Shown here in pieces: positions 10,896 through 23,457 of a stretch of 64,000 nt of DNA. Under the pieces are notes generated by a model. The model was not told the DNA's origin. It was given only the letters and a program-made list of their open reading frames with translations, and made no database searches. Each line of letters opens with the position of its first letter. The stretch's first letter is position 1. The position numbers and the translations under genes were made by a program. The stretch covers positions 7,788,880 through 7,852,879 of the forward strand of contig CATQJL010000112.1 of assembly GCA_958299035.1 (NCBI GenBank), given 5' to 3'. This DNA comes from Cylicocyclus nassatus. Lineage: Eukaryota; Nematoda; Chromadorea; Rhabditida; Strongylidae.

Positions 10896-11560
10896 GTGCT
10901 ACGGATCTCTAAAATGGTTAGGGCAGAGAAGCATTCTATTCTGTACATTAGGAGGTCACCATTTTTCAAATACCTGGGCTCCCGAGTAATGTCGGATTGC
11001 GACACGATCACTGATGCTCGTGCTAGGACGAACGCGGCGTGGCTAAAGTGGCGACAAGTTACAGGAGTACTCTGCGACCGCCGAATTCCAATATACCTCA
11101 AGTAGAAAGTGTACCGGACTGTGGTAGGCCAGTCGCCATGTACGGAGCCGAATGTTGGCCAGCAACAAGGAAACACGAGCAGATCCTGAGTACGATGGAG
11201 ACGAGAATGATAAGATGGATATTCGGCCTAAGGAGAAGAAACTGCGTCACGAACGTTGATGTGCGACACATTCTCGAAGTAGCACCTATCGCGGATAAGG
11301 TGCGAGGTGCCAGATTACGATGGTATGGTCACGTTTTATGAAATGAAGATAATACAGTAGCAAAAACAGCACTTTGCCTAGATCCGCAGGGGAAAAGACC
11401 ACGTGGCCGACCAAAGCAACGCTGGTCGGACAGCATTCGAAACGACTACATTACGAAGCTCAAACCACAAGAAGCAGCTGATCGAGTCAAATTGAAGCAA
11501 AAATACACCACAGCCGATCCTGCCCCGCGGGACAATGGCGAGGATAAAGAAGAAGAAGAA
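10896..11560 (+). pseudogene. Non-LTR retrotransposon (RTE/CR1-like) reverse transcriptase, C-terminal fragment
   Basis: Two overlapping frames give a diagnostic LINE C-terminus: FKYLGSRVMSDCDT and RQVTGVLCDRRIPIYLK in the first (from 10896), then AMYGAECWPATRKHEQILST, ETRMIRWIFGLRRRNCV and KVRGARLRWYGHVL in the second (to 11341). After an internal stop, GKRPRGRPKQRWSDS and a basic tail continue to about 11560. These motifs are typical of endonuclease-reverse transcriptase ORFs that are common in nematode genomes. The catalytic palm (YADD) and endonuclease are missing. One frameshift near 11103 and a stop at 11339 show it is dead. It is a 5'-truncated copy, the usual product of target-primed reverse transcription. 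Confidence 0.85.
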
Positions 11561-12353
11561 GATTTCACGATTTCGAGAAACATCCAGCCAGTATAATACG
11601 TCTGGTAATGCGCCTCTTGGAATTTTTATTTTCAAAGTCAAAATGCACATCAAAGCCAGTCTGCTTTCGATGCATTTCTCAAATCTTTACCCACCTCCTG
11701 CACTTCCGGTCTTCAATGACGTTTTCTGCGTTAATCTGCTCATCAGTTCGAGTCAGAACATTTAAGCGTGAGAAAAATGATCGCCTACTTACTTCAAAAA
11801 AACTGCGAAGAAAAACTCACTTTTTGCAGCTTTTAGATGATTCGTCAGGTGAAAATTTTACTGGCGAAAAAACTGCGTGAAAAGAGTTATCAAAGAAAGA
11901 ATAAGAGGGTGTCGGAAAACAGCGTTTTGCTAAATTTTTTTTCAATCCAAAAAAATGAAGCTCAGCAACGCTGTCAGCGCATAAGCAGACATCAAGGGCT
12001 ACAAGAAAATGTAAGATCTGCCAGAAATTGATTCGAAACAACATAGAAAAGGGTGCCGGCCAAATGCTCCGTGGATAGCTTGAGGGGTGCGAGATACCGC
12101 GCAATAAGTGGACGCGCAGACGAGCAAAGAAGAAACAACAGAGCCGAGGGGGCATGTGGCTCTGGTCGTAAACATCCGTTTTAACGGAAGCAAAATTACA
12201 TATCTTTTTAACCCCCTGAGACAACTGAATGCCCCTGACAACGCTGCCGATGTTGAAGACCATTCTATAACGAGATAAAGTCGCATATTAATGTGCAGAT
12301 CTTGCTTGTTTGGGAGCCTTCAGACCGCGTCTGCCTGTTACCCTTTCATAACT
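11561..12353. other. Spacer with partial repeats
   Basis: A GC-rich patch at about 12060-12160 (GAGATACCGCGC, GGCATGTGGCTCTGG) resembles the small foldback at 52825-52941. No coding sequence could be supported. Confidence 0.35.
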
Positions 12354-12361
12354 ACTAGTAT

Positions 12362-13637
12362 CGGGCCCGGCACCGATGGTTTGGGGTCAAACTGGACTTC
12401 GTTTTTGGAGTTAGAAGCAACGGGGACATCGTTTTTATGAGATCCTGGAGGAAGCGTCAAAAAAACACGACGAACATGTCAGGTTTCACGAGTTGAACGT
12501 GTTCTTTCGCAAGCGCGCGAATTTTAAATGCAAGACTCGAACAAACAAATGGCTTGTTTACAGCGCACAAACAATCACATGGCTCCGAATTTGGGCTATG
12601 TGTATACAATATTACTCCAAACTATGTTATGTAAAAAGTTCCCAAAACTTATGCGTCCTAATATCCGTTCTCGGATTTGTTGGTTTCTAGACCAACTACC
12701 AAACCAACTGATTTGGTTTGGAGCATAAATATCGGAGAGTTCACATAAGTTTTGAACCTTTTTGATTTGGACGATTAGAACGGTCAAAAATCTATCATAT
12801 AGTGAAGAGAGCGGATCAAACCGTTGCCTCTCCCCTTTTTTGAGTCAAAAGTAGTATAATTTTACGCGTTGATATCGCGCTCCAATCACTTGCGGTGTCC
12901 TGTGAAATATGTGGCGAAAAATGCATCGCAGGATTGTTGAGGCTACAGATTTGGTTGGCCTAGTAGATTTTCGACATTCCCAGCATCAAAATGGTACTAT
13001 ACCCAATGGCAGAGCCTTTAAAGGCAGTGTCTCACCATAGTTGAGGTCGTTCGGATCTTCACATATTGTATTATAGGGACGTCTAAACAGGCCATTGCAA
13101 CAAGTCCCACTCAATTTGACCCCCTCCACGCTGAAAAAAATTCGCTCAAAGTGGTACGCGGAGAGCGAGTTGGTACGCGCGGACGACTCCTTCGGTCTCC
13201 CCCCTTACGCGTTTAAACATGTCCCTCCACTTGGCATCCACCTCCCCTCTGTTGCTGCCACTGTGGCTGGGGCTGAAGTTGGAAGGCACAACTCGTCCAT
13301 GTTGCTTCGGCGGGGCCTCCATATAACGGGGTTTTTGGGAACTTCGCGCGATTTTAAGCCTATACAGTGCTAGACAGGGTCCGACAGGCATGCAAAATGC
13401 AAAAATCTCGACAACTAAATTTTGATGAGACACTGCCTTTAATCGACTCGAAATGTCTTCTTTTTGCTTTTTTGTTACATACCTCAAAATGCGGTTTTTT
13501 TGCTTTTTTGCTGCTATTTTAGTTGAATAAGGGTTTCCCTACTGATTTTCACATCGAGAGGGACTTCGTAAATTTTCGCGAAGGCGAGGGGGACTTCGTT
13601 TCCTAAAAACCTCCAAACCAACGCGTGCCGGGCCCTG
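12362..13637 (+). mobile_element. hAT-like element with perfect 8-bp target duplication, carrying a nested TTAA MITE
   Basis: The ends are CGGGCCCGGCACC and GTGCCGGGCCCTG; they are flanked by ACTAGTAT on both sides (12354-12361 and 13638-13645), a perfect 8-bp duplication. A copy in inverse orientation lies at about 53615-54455. Without the nested MITE (13022-13438) its length is about 860 bp, close to that of the other copy. No transposase is encoded. Confidence 0.8.
13022..13438. mobile_element. TTAA-duplicating (piggyBac-like) MITE
   Basis: The ends AGGCAGTGTCTCA and TGAGACACTGCCT are perfect inverted repeats, flanked by TTAA at 13018-13021 and 13439-13442. It is nested in the hAT-like element and absent from the related copy near 53.6-54.5 kb. 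Confidence 0.8.
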
Positions 13638-13645
13638 ACTAGTAT

Positions 13646-14565
13646 TCTTTGAGCCTCGATTGTTCAGAAATGTGGGAAATTGGTTACGCATATGTGTTGG
13701 CTAATCAAACATTCATCAAGGGTTAATCACTCTATGGTGGGCCTACTATTCACTTATTCACGGCAGTAGTTCGACCCATCTCGTTCTTTGTCTGTAATTT
13801 TTTTTGCTTTCTCTTTATGCAAATTTCATTATTTTACACAGTAAAATAAATCCCGAAAAGATTCCATTTGCTTGTGCATTGAAAAAAGGAGAACGGTTTC
13901 TACCTTCAAAATAGCATACAAAGTCTGCAACCGAACAATGAACAATTGATTCCGAAAATCGAAGCTTCGTTTCAAAAGGGTAAAAATTTCTTACTTGCTC
14001 CTGCGTATAGCAGACACATGCACTTATCCATGTATTGCTATATTTTTTGGTTGGAAAAAATTTAGGTTGTAAGTCAAGTAAAAATGAAAAGCGAAAAATG
14101 GCAAACTCCGCCATACTGTCAGAGTCGACGAAAACTGAACCCAAGGGCATCTTCATTCAGTTCGGTAAAATGCATCTTCTTGTATATAACCCATCAAGAA
14201 TTCACAACTTTCAGATTTCTGCTTAGGCTAGGTTACTCAATGAGCGCAATGAGCACCCTACCATAAACAAACATTTAAACCGATTCGTGAAATTTGACCT
14301 TCCTGAGCCCAGAGGACGTGCGTGGCGATGTTGCACTCTAGTGGATCGGCCACTTTTTTGACTAATATTAGGCTGTACTATATAAACCCAGTCTTAATTA
14401 ACATACCAAACGCATGTACTATTTTTACTTGCAAGTTAAATGTTTAGCGGTCGATATGTCAAAGTAATTAGTGCGTCGGACGTAAATGTCAAATGTCAGA
14501 CACGACTGATACATTTTTTAGTTGAATAAACAGATTAAAAATCTAAATATGAAGGAAAAGTTGAT
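13646..14565. other. No feature recognised
   Basis: AT-rich spacer between transposons; a few open frames around 13815-14266 lack splice or start support. Confidence 0.3.
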
Positions 14566-15539
14566 CTATCGGGTTTCCCATAAGTTCCGTCTGTTTTGAA
14601 TTTCAACCATAATAAGTCATATACGTCCATTTTTGAACAGGTTGCAAAACAACATTCGTTAGCGTAAAGCAAACTCTACAGGATAGCAGTCTTGTTCTTG
14701 CACTACGTCTGATCCGTCTCGATTTTCAAGCCAAAACTAAAAAGATCCAACTGCCCGAAAAAACAAGAAAAATCGTTGCTTTTTCTCAAAAGTTCCTACA
14801 AAAATTTAACTTGTTCGCGTGAACACTATCCATTTGACATTTGTGAACGCGTTGCCGTAATTCCTCTTCGGTAAGGAATCAAAAAAAAAAACGAAAATCA
14901 TCATGCTTTTGCCAGAATGATTTTGTGCTTTTCCGTAAGTGATTGTATAGATTGTATACTGCTACCCTATGGAAGTACAAATAAAGAATGATTTTGTGCT
15001 TTTCCGTAAGTGATTGTATAGATTGTATACTGCTACCCTATGGAAGTACAAATAAGAATCCTTTCCAGTTCCCTACAAGCACTAGTTTTCGAGAAATATC
15101 GAACATAGCTTCCCCCGTCAGGTGACTTGTGAACCCGTCAGGTGACTTGCGCCGAAATCCATATTTCTCGAAAACTAGAGCTTGTAGAGAGCTGAAAATA
15201 TGTGTTAGTACTTCCACAGTCTAGCAGTATACAATCAGAACAGCACATCATCACTTTGGCAAGTGCCTAAAAACCATCGTTTTCTTGTTTTTAACCGGAG
15301 AGAAATTACGGAAAGGGCGTTTATAAATGTCTTATGTAGATGGTGTTTGAGTGAACAAGTTAGAACTTTTGCAGGAACTTTTTTAGACAAATTTACGATT
15401 TTTCTTGTTTTTCCGGCAGTTGAATTTTTTTAGATTTTGGCATTAAAACTCGAGATGGATCAGAGCTGGTGCAAAAACAAGATTGCTATCCTGTAGAGCT
15501 TGCTTTGCTATATCGAAGTATTTGCAACCTATTTATAGA
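14566..15539. mobile_element. Mariner-like foldback MITE, eroded termini
   Basis: It shares the family body: an outer CATAATAAGTCATA segment, CTTGTAGAGAGCTGAAAAT hairpin arms with CGAGAAATAT in the middle, and TGTAGAGCTTGCTTTGCT near the right end. A 71-bp stretch is repeated in tandem (14915-14984 and 14986-15055). The right end is cut by a Helitron-like copy beginning at 15540. Confidence 0.6.
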
Positions 15540-15656
15540 CTAGCTGGCTTACCCGGCTCCGCCGTATGTTCCGAATAGAAAATTCCATTTTTTAACCGAT
15601 CCGGACCAAACTTGGCACACATACACTTCGGGCCCCGGCGGGTGTCACAGTCCACT
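15540..15656 (-). mobile_element. 5'-truncated Helitron-like copy
   Basis: On the minus strand the sequence ends ACGGCGGAGCCGGGTAAGCC followed by AGCTAG and then T, the same 3' end as at 7214. The family body is recognisable to about 15656 (GGTGTCACAGTCCACT), where it stops abruptly. Confidence 0.65.
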
Positions 15657-15735
15657 CCATAATTGTGTGGATTACTTGAATGTGTGAATGCAGACCTTAG
15701 TTTTCATTATCTAATCGGTTTTTCATGATTAGAAA

Positions 15736-16004
15736 TTAGTTTGCTTCTGCAAAGAAAGCAAGCAGGACGGCTATCGAATGATGATTAAACTCGACATCAT
15801 ATGATCTGCAAATGGGGTCGGTGTAAAAAGTTTCGTGATATGTTCGGAGCAGAAAAATTCTGAAGTTTCTACAAAGATAGCAAATCTTTCGTGGCATCCT
15901 CAAATTTTTTAGGGAATGTTTCAAACGGAACGATTAACAGGGAAAAAATGATCAATCTTATAGCACAAGCTTTTTGAGGCAGAACACGTATCTGATCGAT
16001 CTTG
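15736..16004 (-). pseudogene. Decayed copy of the membrane-anchored protein exon at 42075-42350
   Basis: The minus-strand translation QIRVLPQKACAIRLIIFSLL aligns with QMRIRSGKTCAIVLFITFVT of the 42-kb copy. The start codon has become ATA and a stop interrupts the frame after KFEDATKDLLSL. The nucleotide similarity continues beyond the exon on both sides (to about 16260), so this is part of a segmental duplication rather than a gene family convergence. Confidence 0.6.
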
Positions 16005-16260
16005 GTCGAGATGATAATATGGCATGTCCTTACACAAACATAAAGTTGTATGTGTTTTTCAATGGCAGGTATTCGTTTGAGGCAGAGCAACGATAGTTAT
16101 GCATCAAGGGTGTCTCATATAAAAACATGAGACCCCATTTAAGAAGAATTTGTTCTCATTTAATCTCAAGTTCTGCTACGTGTCATGAAAACTCCAATCA
16201 CTGTTTACTCCTTATGTGCTTCTTCAAATAAAGGGGTAGCCATTCAAAATGGACCATTCA

Positions 16261-16830
16261 GCATTCGTGAGGCAGAATCCTTGTAGGGCATTATATGTGA
16301 GCAGAAATGAATTCATTCTGCTAAAAAAGATATTTGAGGAAAAAAAGGTATTGAATTCGTGCAGTTTGAATGCAGTTGGCAACAGTGCAACTGAAAAATA
16401 AATGTTTGGCGTGCCTTTTAACACAGGCTATTTTGATAAAGTTATATCTGAGTTTTAGCCATCAATACCAACAAATATTCAAATTTCCGATTCCAAGTGT
16501 GGCGATCCGAGACTCTCGCAGAGGAGAGGGGAAGCGCAAAAATTTTTCCCGAATGATTTGGCATGGCCTTGGCTACGCTTACGCCCTCTCGAGGCTATGG
16601 CATCAAATTTTTGAGAAGTGTAAGGTCATTTCAGATCATTCGAATTCAGCATATTTTCATAACTCTTGTAAGCCACTTTCAAAAATTGCTCCAACCCTTG
16701 GGGGAGGGGGAGGGGGGTTCAATGGCTGTGAGTGATTTCACTGTGAAGTATCGCTCTTATACCCCTACTGATATCTCGCTTGGTGTCATGAACAAAAGCA
16801 TTCAAAATAGTTTTTTATCGGTCTTGCTGA
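16261..16830. other. No feature recognised
   Basis: Spacer between the duplicated membrane-protein region and the hAT-like element; no supported gene or repeat. Confidence 0.3.
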
Positions 16831-17966
<1,136 letters not shown>

Positions 17967-18574
17967 CCTACTAAGATGAATCACCACTGGAAAATTTTAA
18001 AGAATTGTTAGTTCGATTAAGTTCCTCCGTTTCCAAATCCATGTTTAAACCACTCAGAACAATGGCAGGCAAACGCCCTAAATATATGCAGATGCTCTAC
18101 AGAATCTCTTTGAGGCAGAAGTTCCTTCTCTTTTGAACAATAATGTTCTTGTTTTTTTTTCAGTTTTTTTTATGTCTCTCGAATAATCTTCAGAATATCC
18201 AACCCATGGTTTTCGTGAGTTTGACTGTTTTTTCGAATTTCTGTTTTTAACTTTTGGACTAGCTTTGATAACAGTTCGATAGAATAAACCAAATGCACAC
18301 ATTACGTTCATTTGGTATCTCCAGCTAGCTTCTCAAAATTTTGAAAATTTTTTGATGCTATCAAATTCTATATTTGGGTATTCCAATCCTCATTCCTAGA
18401 CTTCTTTCCTTCCTGATTTCTACAATAATCGAGAATAAATTCATGACAATTCTTGTTTCCAGACTCATCCGAGGCTGTACCCAAAATTTCTGATTCCTGT
18501 ATTTCGAATCGCTGAGCGCTTTTGGAAAGATTATTTCAAAAAATACTGAAGACTAGGCTAAAATAGTTTATTGC
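17967..18574. other. No feature recognised
   Basis: Spacer; part of the duplicated block may be present but too diverged to align by eye. Confidence 0.3.
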
Positions 18575-18796
18575 ACTGCGTTTTGTTTACTCTATCCAAT
18601 TGTCAAAGCTAGTCCAAAAGTTGAAAATGGAAATAAATGATCAAGATGGGTAAAAACCCTGGTTGGAAATTATGGATGTTTGAGCGGACATCACAAGTAA
18701 TTTGAAGAAGTCACCTTAATGGCTTAAAGCATTTGTCTTATCATCATTCTAAACGGGCATAGGGATAGAAACGGTAGAACCTTCGAACCGACCTAA
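18575..18796. mobile_element. Right part of a TTAGGTCAGTTC-type mariner MITE
   Basis: The sequence from GCACTGCGTTTTGTTTACTC to CTTCGAACCGACCTAA followed by TA matches the right half of the element at 39137-40129 and the copy at 43790-44431. The left terminus is not visible. Confidence 0.55.
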
Positions 18797-18825
18797 TATG
18801 TAGATTGTAGTTTATCAACTTGCGA

Positions 18826-19790
18826 CATTTTAGACATTCATCGGAGAGCTATGGATGAAATAGATGTGGCGAAAGTAGAGCTGCACAAAAGCATGAGGGA
18901 GAAAAGAGAGTTGGCATTTGAACTAGAAGAAGTGCTTGTTTTATTCGTGTAAGGTCCTCCTTGATGATAGAGTCTGCACTAAAAGAAAACAAAATTTTGC
19001 AGCATGTCGCATTGGTCTTTCTGGACCAAAAGGGTATCCAGGATATTTGGCTAATAATAACATGGATAAAATGTTAGGTACATGCCGTAAAACGTTCAGA
19101 GTGCATTTGAACTGCTGATTTTGACAGGCCATTGAGCGTTCGTGAATGCCTTATTGGTGAGCGAGTGTAAGCCAAACTCAAAAGCTTCAAATCATAATCA
19201 AGACTAGATTGATTTTGCAGGAGGCGTGGGTGAAAAAAGACGAGGTAGACGCGGAGCAATGAAGTGCCAGGGGAAGCTCCATCTTCTCCTGCAGAAATGT
19301 GGAAAAACGGGAGAGCAAGATTCTAAAGGCATTACTGAACTACCAGGAGAGTCTAGTGAACCGGGAAAGGTGTTCGCAATGGATGGACCACCCGGGAAGA
19401 TTGGTGAACCATTACCTCGAGGCCTAATGGAGAAGAATATGAGGACAGGGTGGTAACGATGGTTAGTCAGAGTGCTGGCAGAAAGACGGGTTTGAGGAAA
19501 TGCTTTCTAATCATAGGCCTGAAAGGGCAGCCTGGAGAACGCGGATACTTAGAGCTTAGGTCACGTCCATGCTGATCCCGAAGTCTGCCATAGTTCCAAC
19601 ATAGTGCTAAGTTCGAATGCTGTGCTAGAACTGTTCCCAAATTTTCGGATCAGTACGAACGGAGAAAGGTGACAAAGAAAGGAACGAAGTGGGCCCTCAG
19701 GTCCACAGGACCACCGTGGCCAAAATACCTTGCGAAACGTATTCCCCATCTCGGGTATCGCCGGGATTACCATCTCCAAAAAAATCTTAT
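18826..19790 (+). pseudogene. Cuticle-type collagen gene relic, copy 1
   Basis: Segments in the order expected for a nematode cuticle collagen are present: an N-terminal piece with a basic cleavage-like site (AKVELHKSMREKRELAFELE), a short Gly-X-Y piece (GLSGPKGYPGYL near 19014), a non-collagenous RPLSVRECLI-like join near 19134, and a longer Gly-X-Y-like stretch from about 19220 (GEQDSKGITELPGESSEPGK, GPPGKIGEPLPRG). Further collagen-like pieces run to about 19790 (EKGDKERNEVGPQ). Gly periodicity is broken in many places and frames shift, so it is dead. A second, also dead, copy is at 43120-43770 in the same context. Confidence 0.7.
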
Positions 19791-19910
19791 CGAAACCAAT
19801 ACTGATTTTCATCGATGCCAAAACGTGTTTAATCTGTACATCAACAGAGGAAATCCTTCCAACCATAGAAATTTCACAATTGTTCTTTCCGTGGACATTT
19901 TTTTGTACCT

Positions 19911-19915
19911 TTCAG
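19911..19915 (+). promoter_or_regulatory. Probable spliced-leader acceptor
   Basis: TTCAG preceded by a pyrimidine-rich TTTTTTTGTACC lies 17 nt before the ATG at 19933. This is the usual spacing for a nematode trans-splice acceptor; an internal cis-splice acceptor is the alternative. Confidence 0.5.
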
Positions 19916-19932
19916 AGAATTTTATCCAAATC

Positions 19933-20169
19933 ATGGGTGATCTGATAACTTCTAACTTGCTCTGCACTCGAGTTTTGCGATCTGCGCTCAGATATTACAA
20001 TCTGTCGAACTTGCGTCTGACTGCATCTCTTTTCGCGGTTGGCGTCGCTTCTGCGGGGATCGCCACACCGAATGATGGGTCCAAAAGATGGGTAAGGCAT
20101 TACCCCAACAATGTTGCAGCAATCAAAGATTTGGTCCGCCGTGCGCAGAACGAGAAGTCTTCAAAGTAA
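19933..20169 (+). CDS. Small single-exon protein (78 aa), probably a mitochondrial membrane protein
   Basis: The start is chosen at the ATG 17 nt after a TTTCAG acceptor. The first 30 residues (MGDLITSNLLCTRVLRSALR, then YYNLSNLR) lack acidic residues apart from one Asp and can form an amphipathic Arg-containing helix, as in a mitochondrial presequence. One short hydrophobic stretch follows (LTASLFAVGVASAGIA), then a polar tail with Trp-Val-Arg-His-Tyr-Pro and a basic end (KDLVRRAQNEKSSK). This architecture is like small subunits or assembly factors of the respiratory chain, but I do not recognise the family. It is unspliced and uninterrupted, in a neighbourhood of relics, so it is either an intact gene or a young copy. 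No clear AATAAA was found shortly downstream. Confidence 0.55.
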   Translation: MGDLITSNLLCTRVLRSALRYYNLSNLRLTASLFAVGVASAGIATPNDGSKRWVRHYPNNVAAIKDLVRRAQNEKSSK

Positions 20170-20584
20170 CTTACTCTAAAAATGGTGCATTTTTGGGGGC
20201 AAAAAGTGGCCGGTTTTTTAAATTTTCTGGAAAAACTTTTTTTGCAAGTGGTCGCTCAATGACTTGAATAGTTCACATAACAGCAAAGGCAGACTTCTAT
20301 ATAACTGCAGCATCCGAGCTACCCAGCTCTCATCATGCCTGAGATAATCCTGCACAAATAGGTCACTTTTTGGGTCGACCTTTTCCCCCTCTCGCATGTT
20401 GGTGGACCGCTGTGATGTGCTGCAAAGCGAACAAGACAAATATATGTTGTAGACAAGATTGTCTTTGCGGTGAAATTAGTAGCTCTAAAGAAGAATCAAT
20501 CTGCTTTAAGCTACAGCGATCTTAAAGATTTTTTTCGCAAGTGCCCGGGAACTTTCGTTACGACCTAATAGATAATCTATCACA
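20170..20584. other. No feature recognised
   Basis: Downstream flank of the 78-residue gene; no repeat or exon could be supported. Confidence 0.3.
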
Positions 20585-20887
20585 CTACCTACGTATAGAT
20601 GTTATTGAACGATGCGCAGCGTTTGAAAGAAAACAAAACAATATTTCAACTTGAACATAATCATTCGCTGCCAACAATTTTTCCTCGAAAAGGCTAACTA
20701 CGGTGTAATTACAAGCTATATCGTCAGCGAAAACTTGGATTTTGATATTAGAATAAGTCTTCAAGACGGATGGTAACTCAGCGGTGTACATGAGAAAGGG
20801 GAAGTGAGAGGATGCCCCTGCGGTGCTCCATTGCAGCAAGGGAAATGCCGATTCAGTCTCAACAAAAACTCGGTCTAGATTTAACAT
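20585..20887 (-). pseudogene. Non-LTR reverse transcriptase fragment with FADD box
   Basis: On the minus strand FLMYTAELPSVLKTY is followed by IKIQVFADDIACNYT, which is the conserved LLF-x-Y-x-x-x-LP ... FADD block of the reverse transcriptase palm (motif C). Upstream, LLQWSTAGASSHFP is a decayed GVPQGSxLGPLL motif. The flanking fingers and thumb are missing or unreadable, so it is a short dead piece of a CR1/Jockey-like element. Confidence 0.75.
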
Positions 20888-21320
20888 TCTTCCGCATCAT
20901 TCGTTTGAAAACTGAGCAATTACTGGATTTTTCTACCGTGTAGTAAACGAACGGGAGGGCTTTTTTGGGATATCGCAAATTAGAGACCAAAATCATTTGA
21001 AATGCCTTTAACTCATTTGCGACTTCCTGCAGATCTAGAATGTTTGCAAGAAATTAACCTCAATAGACGTTTTAACTATATGGCACATTAAGCCTGCTTC
21101 TCTCACAAAAATAGCTTGTTTATGTGCCACTAGTGCCCGCCCAGGCCTTGCGATGTCTACCTCGCTTTTTGTGAGCATTTGACCAGAATCCCTAGAAGTT
21201 GTGTGCGTCTTTCATTTGAAGTTCACTATATTTTTACTATCACCTTTTTCTTCGCTCATATGCGCATCAGACTTGGTATTTCGTCTTTGTTGGTGTATAT
21301 CTGATGATGCTTGGAGCGCC
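20888..21320. other. No feature recognised
   Basis: Spacer between the reverse transcriptase fragment and the TTAA MITE. Confidence 0.3.
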
Positions 21321-21324
21321 TTAA

Positions 21325-21732
21325 AAGTAGTGTCTGGACAGGGTGAGAGCTTTGGGATTCCAGTGCCAAGCAAAAGTGGGCCTTTCGGACATGCCAAAGC
21401 GCCAGGGCGAGCCCATAACGCTTGACCACAAGCAAGAAATATGGTCGGAAATTTGGGAAATTAACGCCCTGGGGGAGGGGCTTTGCACCTGTTTGAATTC
21501 CCGCTTTGCTGCAGAGTGAGCATACCTCCACAGTTGAAGTCGTAGGGTCCCGCAGTGACTCTGCGTCTCAGTCTTGGCGGTGACCGCTCCATTCCAAACT
21601 GTTAAGCTTTGAAAACTCATGGTCTTGCCGTTTTCGCATTTCGCACTTCCTAATGGGGTTTTTATTTAGCATTGCGGACAGCTCCAGGTAACTAAATTTT
21701 TTAGAAATTTAGGTCTTGCACGGACACTGTCT
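21325..21732. mobile_element. TTAA-duplicating MITE
   Basis: The ends AAGTAGTGTCTGGAC and CGGACACTGTCT are inverted repeats flanked by TTAA (21321-21324 and 21733-21736). The termini are related to those at 13022 (AGGCAGTGTC). Confidence 0.7.
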
Positions 21733-22084
21733 TTAAGCATGGCGACACCATAACAGCATGTTCGCGTAATGATAAAAACGTCTGCGAGGAATATGTGCAC
21801 TGTGGATTTAAACTACCTGTTTGTGCTCAGACAATGGATCGGACCCCTCCGCTGGGCAAGCCGAAACTGCCAGACTCGCGCCGGACCCAATTGACCAATG
21901 AGAGCGGGGCAAATGGGCGGTCCCTCGCGTGACATCACTGCCAGGCAAATGGGAGGCTTCTCCGGCCCTGCTGCAAAGGTCCGCCATTTCTCCGGCGCGA
22001 CCCTGGCAGATTTGCCAGGCTCGCGCCGGACAAATTTGTCCGGCGCGAGCCTGGCAAATCTGGCGGAGTCGCGCCGGAGAAAAT

Positions 22085-22245
22085 CGGAGGGGTCCGGAGC
22101 AGAAATGGGAGGTATCCGGAGCAGAAAATGGGAGGTATCCGGAGCAGAAAATGGGAGGTATCCGGAGCAGAAAATGGGGGGTATCCGGAGCAGAAGATGG
22201 GAGGTATCCGCCGGAGAAATGGGAGGTATTCGGAGCAGGCTGCGT
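22085..22245 (+). repeat. 23-bp minisatellite in the left module
   Basis: Six or seven units of a 23-bp repeat (GGAGCAGAAAATGGGAGGTA plus TCC) lie in tandem. The same unit, or its complement, occurs at 25170-25270, 55905-56020 and 58135-58320. Confidence 0.9.
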
Positions 22246-22637
22246 ATCGATTTGGCGCGTAGCAAGCAAACGTCTAACTCCACGGTGATGAGTCCTCTGT
22301 TTACGCTCTTTGTCCATATTTTAGTCGCCGTTTATTTGATTCTGTTGTTTTTGCGCGTTTCTTTACCGTTTTTTCCTTTTCCGCGTTGCTCTTCGTCGCG
22401 TTGGCGTTTATGTTGCTGTAAGTTCCTCGTTTTCAGGTTTATGTTTGAAATTTTCGTGCGGTTGCACTCAATCACCTTCAGTGTTTGGCTCTTTCCGACT
22501 TGCTGAGACATCGTAGACTATTGATGGAGTGGTTTTTGTGATTAATTCTGGATTTTCGAAACAATGAGGTTAGTTGCGCAACTATCTAGTGTTGTTGTGA
22601 TGAAAGTATCGTCTAAATAATCCGTTTATTGCTATAG

Positions 22638-23353
22638 TGTGGACCCCGGCCAGGTTCCCATAGGTACCTCCGCGGCGCGCCCGCAGCTGCCTTCAGTGCG
22701 CTTTTCGTTTCGGCTCTGAAGGGATTTCTTTCAATTTCCTCTTTCAAGTGTGTTTGTTCTCTTCTGTAATCTCTACTTTAGATGTAAACGACACACGTCA
22801 ACTGCTGGTGATGGATTTTTACGAGTCTTGACAGTCTTGCAAGCATTTGTTTCGAAAATCTTGTTCTTTTCTCAATAGTGAAGATTTCGGTGTAGTTCAG
22901 AGACATCTCTCCAAATGTTCAGAATAAGTGTATATGCAGTTGATTTTGTGGAGTGTAGATGCTTCTAGCCTTTTGTTACACCATCAGAGCTTTGCAATCG
23001 TGCTCTTGAGCTCAAACTTTCTGGGTTTTTTTATGAACAGAAGGAAGACTTTTCAGAATTGTTCTTCGACTTTTCCTGTTACTTCTATCATCCATCGCTG
23101 GTAGTGTCATACACTACTAGCGATGGATAATAGAAGATTCCAGTTATTTATGAGATTGACTGGAATCTGAGCGCTAGTAGTAGAAGTTGTGAAGGTTCTC
23201 CTATTGCCTTGGCTTTTCTCGTGTTCGGATTAGAGGCCTCCACATCTCATTTCACTCCTGTTTTCGGTTATAATGCTTTTTTGTTCGTAAGTGAAATGAG
23301 AAGCGTTCAAGTCGGGCGCGCGTTGCGTGTGCGCCGCGCTAGTACCTGAAGCT
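22638..23353. mobile_element. TA-flanked MITE nested in the transposon cargo
   Basis: The ends GTGTGGACCCCGGCCAG and CTGGCCGGGGTCCACAC are perfect inverted repeats flanked by TA on both sides. The subterminal regions are also inverted (GCGGCGCGCCCGC / GCGCGCGTTGCGTGTGCGCC). The interior codes for nothing recognisable. Confidence 0.8.
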
Positions 23354-23457
23354 GGCCGGGGTCCACACTATCTCTCTCGTACGTATGCTTACCAAGTCGA
23401 TCGACTTTTCATCAGACGTTGCAGATCCTCACTATATCGTTTCTGGCTTGAAAGATA

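Noticed and set aside
21898..22506. Open frames of 119-202 codons on both strands
   Set aside because: They arise from the 23-bp minisatellite and the GC-rich module; the peptide repeats simply mirror the DNA repeat. The same applies to frames at 25116-25378, 55797-56093 and 57908-58605.
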